Source of the DNA: a virus
IMG/VR virus record: IMGVR_UViG_3300042391_000334
Coordinates: 1-39,083 of that record
Reading direction: 5' to 3' (one strand)
DNA: 39,083 nt
Below, piece after piece: positions 33,752 through 39,083 of the stretch; positions within the stretch are counted from its first letter, which is position 1; each line of letters begins with the position of its first letter. The position numbers and the translations under genes were made by a program. The notes beneath the pieces were generated by a model. The model was not told the origin of the DNA. It saw only the letters and a program-made list of their open reading frames with translations, and ran no database searches.

Positions 33752-36160
33752 TTATTGTGGATTAAACTGTGATAAATCGAATCCATCATTACTATTTTCA
33801 AAATCTTTTGGTAATGAATTGTTTTTTCTTTGGTCTATTAATTCTGATTGCTGTGTGGCTTGTATTTTTGTTCTTTGGTCTTTACGATCTTCTGCTTGTG
33901 ATTGTTTTTGTTGAGCAATACCTAATTGCATTTGGGCAAGTTGCATATCATACTCAAATTTAACAGCCATTTTTTGTTTCTCAAGCATCAATTCTTGTTG
34001 CATTCTTTGTATTTCAAATTGAGATTTAGATTGCAATATTTGAATTTCTGTTTGTGCTAATGCTTGTTGCTTTTGTACTTCTGCTAATGCTGCTGCTTCT
34101 GATGCTTGTGCATTTGCTTGACCTTGTGCCGCAATATTTGCTTGCTGGTTTGCTTGGTCTCTCTCTAATTTTTTCTTTCTCTTATATTTTAAAGATTGAT
34201 TAGCCAGTTTTAAATTCTTGATTTGCCTTAGATCAATTACATCTTCTAAATCAATTCCACCAGATTGCAATGCAACTTGTATGTTTTGTTCAAACTGCGC
34301 TTTTTCTACTTCCTCAGGTTCTAACTCTAAGAAAATACCAAAGTCGTGTAAATTTAAATTCTCAATCTCTTTTAGCGTTTCTACATTGGAAATAGATATA
34401 CTTTCAATAAGTGATTTACGAGTCAATGGAAATTCTAATGAATCTTTAATTCTAAGCGCAATGTTTTCACATAATCTCAATGTTAAGAATAAGCTTGATT
34501 GTAATATATGACGTGTTGCAGTATTTGAACTTGCTGCTGCCATTTTTTGTAAACCAACTAGCATATCACTATCTGGCATACTACCATCTCTTGCTTCGTT
34601 TAATCCCGTTACATCACGAATCATTTGTAAATAGTACTGATAAGTATTAATTAAAGAACTTATTTTAGCACTACCCGTCGATGTTTGTAATTCTTGGATT
34701 GGCACTTTGCCCGGGTTCATTCCGCCATCTTGGGACATTGATCTACCAACAATACTACCCGTTTGGAAATACATATTTAATGCTTCAGCAGCATTATAGT
34801 TTGTACCGTTACCTAAATCAACTTCTGCTAATCCGTCAACATCTACAAATACTCCATCTGGTACCATTCTTGATAATACCTGCTGGATCTTTAAATGCGT
34901 TAATTGAATCATATCTGCAAATCCTGTTATACGACTTACAAGTGACTCAATTCTTCCTTTATACATTCTAGGAGCACAGATAGTATAATTCATCTCTACT
35001 CTTGTAGTATCAGCAAATGGTCTAGTCATATTTTCAGCTAGCTCCCATTTAAGCATTTTTTCTAATCCTAATATTTTTGCACCTGAATACAATACCTCTA
35101 TTGATCTTGATACTCTTTCAAAGTTATCGTTTGCTGGAGGATTAAATGTGTCTGGTTTTTCAAGTGCTTTTTCTAATCCTGTTTCAGTCTGTTTAATTTT
35201 AAAGACTTGATTAGAGTATGTTTTATATTCAAAATACAATACTTGAACGGTATTGTCGTTTGTATCAGCTCCGTAATAATTACGAGTATAATTGGCATTG
35301 CCTGGGAATTTTTCTATTTCTTTTAAATCGGCATCACTTAAATATGGGAATTCTTTTTTAAGCTCCTCTAGTGGCACAGATTTAACTTCGCCTACATAAT
35401 ATATATCCTCAAAGTTTGGATCTTCTGTATAAGAATAAACTAAGTTAGCAGGATCAACGTATTCTAAAACTACGCCATTGGCTTCGTTCCAATTTGTTTT
35501 GGCTGCTCCAATACCTAATACAGTTAAATCATAATTTATTCTTCTGTTAATTAATGGGTATCTGTTACGATCTAATATTTGGTTTATTACTTCTTCTTCT
35601 GCTATTTCGATTGCTTGTTTATAATCTAATTGCAAATGAATTTCTAATTCTTCTTTTGTTTCAGGTAGTTCTTCTGGGTTTGGAGTATTATATAGATTAA
35701 CACCTAATTTAGATTGGATACCTTCTAATAAATCCTTTGCCATCATATCTCTTATGATACCTTCAGCATATTTGGTTTTAGCTTGCACGGCTTCTGGATC
35801 TTCAGCATAAGCTTTGATCTCATAGTTCTTGGTAGATATACCATTAACAACGATGTCTACAAACTTAGGAATAATAGGAATTGGCTTCCAATCTAAGTTA
35901 AGATATGACAAGTCACCATTGATTGATAACTCATCTTTATATTTTTGTACAGATTGTTCACCTCTTGCATAAAGACGTAAATTGTGAAAGTTTTGCCAGT
36001 TTGATCCCCACCTGTTACCTACTCCGCCACCAACTCTATCTCCACGAAACCATTCGTTTTCAATAGCTCTGCCAACTAAAGCTCCGTATTCATAACTTTG
36101 TTTTTCTTCATCCGGTACCACCTGACTAGGGAAAGAACTATTATTGTTTGTATAAATCAT
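33752..36160 (-). CDS. Portal protein
   Basis: This 802-residue protein has a portal-like central region: SNWQNFHNLRLYARGEQSVQ near 52-71, LDWKPIPIIPKFVDIVVNGI near 88-107 (the wing/clip entry typical of Bacteroidota short-tailed phage portals), the domain around YVDPANLVYSYTEDPNFEDI, and the helical stem/crown region DMIQLTHLKIQQVLSRMVPD. The last 170 residues are a long Gln/Ala/Lys-rich coiled coil (QQANIAAQGQANAQASEAAA and similar), a barrel-like extension into the head. It is larger than lambda's portal but similar to crAss-like portals. It lies 3 bases after the terminase stop and precedes the scaffold gene, the standard order. Twelve subunits would form the DNA entry ring. Confidence 0.85.
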   Translation of the reverse strand: MIYTNNNSSFPSQVVPDEEKQSYEYGALVGRAIENEWFRGDRVGGGVGNRWGSNWQNFHNLRLYARGEQSVQKYKDELSINGDLSYLNLDWKPIPIIPKFVDIVVNGISTKNYEIKAYAEDPEAVQAKTKYAEGIIRDMMAKDLLEGIQSKLGVNLYNTPNPEELPETKEELEIHLQLDYKQAIEIAEEEVINQILDRNRYPLINRRINYDLTVLGIGAAKTNWNEANGVVLEYVDPANLVYSYTEDPNFEDIYYVGEVKSVPLEELKKEFPYLSDADLKEIEKFPGNANYTRNYYGADTNDNTVQVLYFEYKTYSNQVFKIKQTETGLEKALEKPDTFNPPANDNFERVSRSIEVLYSGAKILGLEKMLKWELAENMTRPFADTTRVEMNYTICAPRMYKGRIESLVSRITGFADMIQLTHLKIQQVLSRMVPDGVFVDVDGLAEVDLGNGTNYNAAEALNMYFQTGSIVGRSMSQDGGMNPGKVPIQELQTSTGSAKISSLINTYQYYLQMIRDVTGLNEARDGSMPDSDMLVGLQKMAAASSNTATRHILQSSLFLTLRLCENIALRIKDSLEFPLTRKSLIESISISNVETLKEIENLNLHDFGIFLELEPEEVEKAQFEQNIQVALQSGGIDLEDVIDLRQIKNLKLANQSLKYKRKKKLERDQANQQANIAAQGQANAQASEAAALAEVQKQQALAQTEIQILQSKSQFEIQRMQQELMLEKQKMAVKFEYDMQLAQMQLGIAQQKQSQAEDRKDQRTKIQATQQSELIDQRKNNSLPKDFENSNDGFDLSQFNPQ

Positions 36161-36163
36161 CTA

Positions 36164-38383
36164 TTATATTATTTTTGAACTATAACCTTCATTATTATAT
36201 CTTTTAAAGTTTAAAGGAGTCTTATCCTTTTGGAAGTTGCTAGTTGGCGTATACATATGTTTGTTACATGCCATTATAGCTAATCCTGAACTTATCGAAG
36301 CATCATGCTTTGTTCTATCGTTTATGTTGAATCTTGCCCAGTCTTCTAATGTCTTTTGAAAATACATATCTCCAAAGGAATCCCCTAAATCACCAACGTG
36401 ATGTTCTATATAAGTTTCAATTGCGGCTGCGTGTGCTTGTATAATATCTTGTCCTGAGTTTGGTATACCACCAATTTCTTTTTCGGCTGGTGATAACTTA
36501 TTCCACACTTTATCAGGTCTATTCATTGAGAACCCTCTGTAGCCTCTTCTTTTGAAATGATATAATAATCTTGCTTTGTTATTCTCTGCAAGTATTGGCA
36601 TACCATAAAACACACAAGCCATTAGAACCTCTTCAAAAAATATCTCAGCTGTTTGTGGTCTTGCAATGTATTCTAGAAAGAAATGATTTGCCGGAACATC
36701 TTCCATTGAGAATTTTGTTAGCCCGTGAAGAGCTCCGTTTGATCCTCTATTGTCAACTGTTCCTGATATATCATAACTATCACAACCAAAAGCACCGCAG
36801 TGTTCATTACCTGGATACTTGTACCCATCTTTTATTATTACGCGGTTTTGCATGTGTTTAGGCGGTACCCAAGAAATTAGGAATCTGCCGTCTTTATTTG
36901 GATAAAAGCTTACTCGAGTATCTGGCACGCCACTATCCCATTGGAAGTTACCACGGGTTAAAACACCTGAGTGTCGAAGATCCGCATTATAATCAATTTG
37001 TTCGTATATCTTTGTAAGATTAAACAATGATTGTTTTGTTTCATCCCTAAATGCATGTTGCTCTGTTCTTGGAAATTGGCGGTAGTATTCGTTTAGACCA
37101 TCTGAATCTGACTTTAAACCATCAACTTCATTCTGCCAGTGTTCAATAACACCTATTTCAATTTCGTTTCCGTCAATTCCTTTAACTGGTCTTTCTGGAG
37201 AGTGGAATACAGGTAAGCCATAAGTATCAATGAATCCCTCGTAGGACCATTCCATAGGTATGAACAAACTATATAATCCTGAGCTAGTCTGTCCATTGGC
37301 GTTTCTTTTCGTAACATCTGAATTGTAATAAAGTTTTTTAAAATTCTCTCCTCCTTTATCTAAAGCATTTGATGTTGAACCCATCATACACTTACCAATA
37401 ATACGACTACCTAATCTTAAACAAGTTTTAGTAACCCTCCAGTTGTTTAATATATTGTCCGGTTTAAGCCACTTACCACTTTCATCATGTACAAGAAGCT
37501 TTAATTTTTCCCCATCATAAGAGTTATCTCCTGTGTTCTTCCAGTCAATTGTTGTATCAAGACCGTCAAGTTCTTCAGGATTTTCGTTATTATCTAACTT
37601 CTTTCTTGTAAACTTAGAAGCTGGCACTCTATATGCTAACTCTGTTTTAGGTCTATCCATACCATCTTGGATAGGTTTAAAGAAGAAAGGATAGTTAATT
37701 GATATTGGTACAACTTTATCGGTAAACATTGTTTTAGCATCACTACCTGATTTAGATAAGATACCAAATCTTGAGTCACTTGATATTGTTGCTTGATTAA
37801 CTAACTCTGCAGAGGACATAAATGAAAATCCAGAACGTCTGTTCTTTAAATAGGACATTCCATAACATCTATAATCTGCTTTGCAAGCTTCCCAGAATAT
37901 AAAGAATAATCTATTTGACTCTCTAAAATCTGGTGCACCAACGTCTATCTTGCTCCATTGCAAGTACATATAATGCGTACCTGTTATATATGTTGGACTT
38001 CCATTACTGTAAAATGAAAATCCTTCTTCTCTTCTTCTAAATTCCTCATCAATATAGTCAAACCATTTCTCTTTAAATGCATCTGGGTATTTATTCCAAT
38101 CAAATACATTTTTTATTTTACTGAGTTCTTTTGGTATTTCTAATTGTTGCCAATATTGTAATTCTTTCTTATCGTTTCTTTTATATGAATTTTCTAATAA
38201 AGGCAAAGCGATTTTTAGATTTTGAATCTCATATATCTCACCAATCTTTCCAGTCTTACTTATAACAACCATATCGTGTTGTTTGTTATAACCGTATTTC
38301 CATGTTTTAAGCCTGTTCTCTTTCTTTAAAACAGCTGGTTTAATATAATCTGGTAAAACCTTAAATAAAGTATTCTCGTACAT
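36164..38383 (-). CDS. terL: Terminase large subunit
   Basis: This 739-residue packaging motor has an N-terminal ATPase and a C-terminal RNase-H-like nuclease. The Walker A position appears as LKNRRSGFSFMSS near residue 180, a deviant loop lacking the usual GKT/S. Walker B plus catalytic Glu is KLLVHDESGKW near 298. The nuclease acidic residues appear as GCDSYD (near 534), AENNKAR (near 600) and RTKHDASISSGLA (near 695). YITGTHYMYLQWSKI and YLKNRRSG are typical of terminases of Bacteroidota short-tailed phages. It translocates DNA into the prohead through the portal and cuts concatemers. Its start overlaps the preceding small gene's stop by one base (TAATG). No certain small terminase is seen; the 91-aa neighbour is a candidate by position. 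Confidence 0.9.
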   Translation of the reverse strand: MYENTLFKVLPDYIKPAVLKKENRLKTWKYGYNKQHDMVVISKTGKIGEIYEIQNLKIALPLLENSYKRNDKKELQYWQQLEIPKELSKIKNVFDWNKYPDAFKEKWFDYIDEEFRRREEGFSFYSNGSPTYITGTHYMYLQWSKIDVGAPDFRESNRLFFIFWEACKADYRCYGMSYLKNRRSGFSFMSSAELVNQATISSDSRFGILSKSGSDAKTMFTDKVVPISINYPFFFKPIQDGMDRPKTELAYRVPASKFTRKKLDNNENPEELDGLDTTIDWKNTGDNSYDGEKLKLLVHDESGKWLKPDNILNNWRVTKTCLRLGSRIIGKCMMGSTSNALDKGGENFKKLYYNSDVTKRNANGQTSSGLYSLFIPMEWSYEGFIDTYGLPVFHSPERPVKGIDGNEIEIGVIEHWQNEVDGLKSDSDGLNEYYRQFPRTEQHAFRDETKQSLFNLTKIYEQIDYNADLRHSGVLTRGNFQWDSGVPDTRVSFYPNKDGRFLISWVPPKHMQNRVIIKDGYKYPGNEHCGAFGCDSYDISGTVDNRGSNGALHGLTKFSMEDVPANHFFLEYIARPQTAEIFFEEVLMACVFYGMPILAENNKARLLYHFKRRGYRGFSMNRPDKVWNKLSPAEKEIGGIPNSGQDIIQAHAAAIETYIEHHVGDLGDSFGDMYFQKTLEDWARFNINDRTKHDASISSGLAIMACNKHMYTPTSNFQKDKTPLNFKRYNNEGYSSKII

Positions 38384-38658
38384 TATTTAGATCTCCCTTC
38401 CGCGAAACCTTTAAACGTTTTTGCCGTTGGTTCTTTTTCGCTTTCCTCTAACATTCTTTCTTCTTCTTCAATCCTATTAAGGATCTCAAAAGCATCAAAT
38501 ATAGCTAGCTTTTTTGTAGCAGCAGCATTCTTTAATTTATCAGCAGCTAAATCATCTTCTCCATTATCTAGAATAGCTTCTTCAGCAACTTTAATCAACT
38601 CAAGAACCGCTTTGTGCCCAGCTAGGACTATATTCCTCTTCGTTTCCTTTATATTCAT
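38383..38658 (-). CDS. Small helical protein upstream of terminase (possible small terminase subunit)
   Basis: This is a 91-residue, almost fully helical protein (GHKAVLELIKVAEEAILDNG; ADKLKNAAATKKLAIFDAFE; LNRIEEEERMLEESE) with a charged C-terminus (KTFKGFAEGRSK). It has no obvious DNA-binding HTH. It lies between the co-chaperonin and the terminase and is coupled to the latter by TAATG, the usual site of a small terminase subunit, so that role is possible but unproven. The ATG start places the first 20 codons inside the 3' end of the co-chaperonin gene (59-base overlap). A TTG codon at 38598-38596, just past the co-chaperonin stop, would give a 71-residue form with no overlap. Confidence 0.65.
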   Translation of the reverse strand: MNIKETKRNIVLAGHKAVLELIKVAEEAILDNGEDDLAADKLKNAAATKKLAIFDAFEILNRIEEEERMLEESEKEPTAKTFKGFAEGRSK

Positions 38659-39083
38659 ATTTAATTACAATATCATTAGATTTCATACAATATAATCTCT
38701 GGCCTTCTATAATGAATTCAAATTCTCCAAAAGGAGTATAACCCACTAAGTCTCCAGGATTGATTTCGAGCTCTTTTAAAGAGTCATTTCCATATTTTAA
38801 TATACCAATAAGCTTACGCTCTTTATCGAGCTTTAAATGGTCTATATTTTTTAATGGTTTTATAAAACATCTATCGCCAAATGATTTCCATTCAGTGTCT
38901 GTTTTATATAAGTAGATTTGATCTGAACTACAGAAGTACAGGTCTTCTTTGAAATAAGATCTGCTATTTTTTTGTTTACCCTTCATATCATAAAATCTTC
39001 TAAAGACATTATGGTGTATGATTACGGTATCACCTACTTTTATATCTGTTTTATATGCAATTGGCACTGAAACCACTTCAGCT
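38600..39083 (-). CDS. Tandem GroES/Cpn10-like co-chaperonin (5' truncated by window edge)
   Basis: The frame stays open to the window end, reading AEVVSVP before the GTG at 39076-39074, so that GTG is probably not the start. Two Cpn10-like halves can be read. First: EVVSVP, IKVGDTVIIHHNVFR, LYFCSSDQIYLYK (domain one, start missing). Second: FGDRCFIKPL, KLIGILKYGND, INPGDLVGYTPFGEFEFIIE, QRLYCMKSNDIVIKYEYK (a whole domain; compare GroES LHDRVIVKR, GEVLAVGNG, VKVGDIVIFND, VLIMSESDILAIV). Two fused Cpn10 folds resemble plastid Cpn20 rather than single-domain GroES or T4 gp31. The protein would cap the host GroEL chamber, probably to fold the capsid protein encoded later in this operon. Being first in the visible virion operon fits such a role. 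Confidence 0.8.
   Translation of the reverse strand, partial: AEVVSVPIAYKTDIKVGDTVIIHHNVFRRFYDMKGKQKNSRSYFKEDLYFCSSDQIYLYKTDTEWKSFGDRCFIKPLKNIDHLKLDKERKLIGILKYGNDSLKELEINPGDLVGYTPFGEFEFIIEGQRLYCMKSNDIVIKYEYKGNEEEYSPSWAQSGS

Noticed and set aside
39074-39076. GTG as the start of the co-chaperonin gene
   Set aside because: The frame stays open to the window edge and the residues just upstream (AE before VVSVP) continue a Cpn10-like strand, so the start lies outside the window.
1-39083. tRNA genes, CRISPR arrays, insertion sequences, integrase, attachment sites
   Set aside because: Reading both strands showed no cloverleaf-like segments, spaced direct-repeat arrays, transposase or integrase motifs, or long terminal repeats. 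Every gap between genes is about 125 bases or less.

Overview
The window is a stretch of a double-stranded DNA tailed-phage genome. It is AT-rich and tightly packed, and no gene-free stretch exceeds about 125 bases. Two features point to a host in the Bacteroidota (Flavobacteriia-like). Start codons are almost never preceded by a Shine-Dalgarno sequence; they sit in A/T-rich leaders or are coupled to the previous stop (TAATG, TAATATG, ATGA). The virion proteins also resemble those of short-tailed (podovirus-like) phages of that phylum: portal, capsid, two connector/ring proteins and a very long 'muzzle' protein, an architecture reminiscent of crAss-like phages. No integrase, repressor, holin, endolysin, DNA polymerase, tRNA or CRISPR array was seen.

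The left block (1-9839, + strand) is the regulation and DNA-metabolism module. In order it holds: the end of a helix-turn-helix protein, a two-TM miniprotein, a sigma-70-family factor, an Erf-type annealing protein, a PD-(D/E)XK exonuclease and an SSB-like protein (a recombination trio). After a terminator come a T7 gp4-like primase-helicase, a small unknown, a thymidylate-synthase-family enzyme, a GIY-YIG-like/MazG fusion, a second MazG-like protein, a PD-(D/E)XK endonuclease, two small unknowns and a compact B12-dependent (class II) ribonucleotide reductase. The thymidylate-synthase homologue has Asp178 where thymidylate synthases have the uracil-recognising Asn. With the adjacent MazG gene, this suggests a pathway that makes 5-(hydroxy)methyl-dCMP.

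The right block (9920-39083) is all on the - strand, converges on the left block, and is separated from it by a hairpin at 9848-9881. Reading in the direction of transcription: a truncated tandem GroES-like co-chaperonin, a small overlapping ORF, the large terminase subunit, portal, scaffold-like protein, major capsid protein, a 257-aa capsid-proximal unknown, two connector/ring-like proteins, a 1738-aa muzzle/fibre-like protein, a 517-aa protein that looks like the other half of the muzzle, a 246-aa gp14-like internal protein, a 496-aa internal protein, and a 3006-aa polyvalent protein with a zincin motif (HEVGH) and a complete HAD phosphatase motif set.

Five observations stand out. (1) A textbook -1 frameshift signal (G GGA AAG, stop, 5-nt spacer, GC-rich hairpin) at the end of the 246-aa virion gene would add 24 residues. 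(2) The probable cytosine-modification gene pair. (3) The tandem Cpn10 co-chaperonin. (4) A recurring FSKA motif at possible domain borders of the 3006-aa protein. (5) A triplicated 20-bp repeat with an A AAA AAG heptamer at the start of the endonuclease gene.
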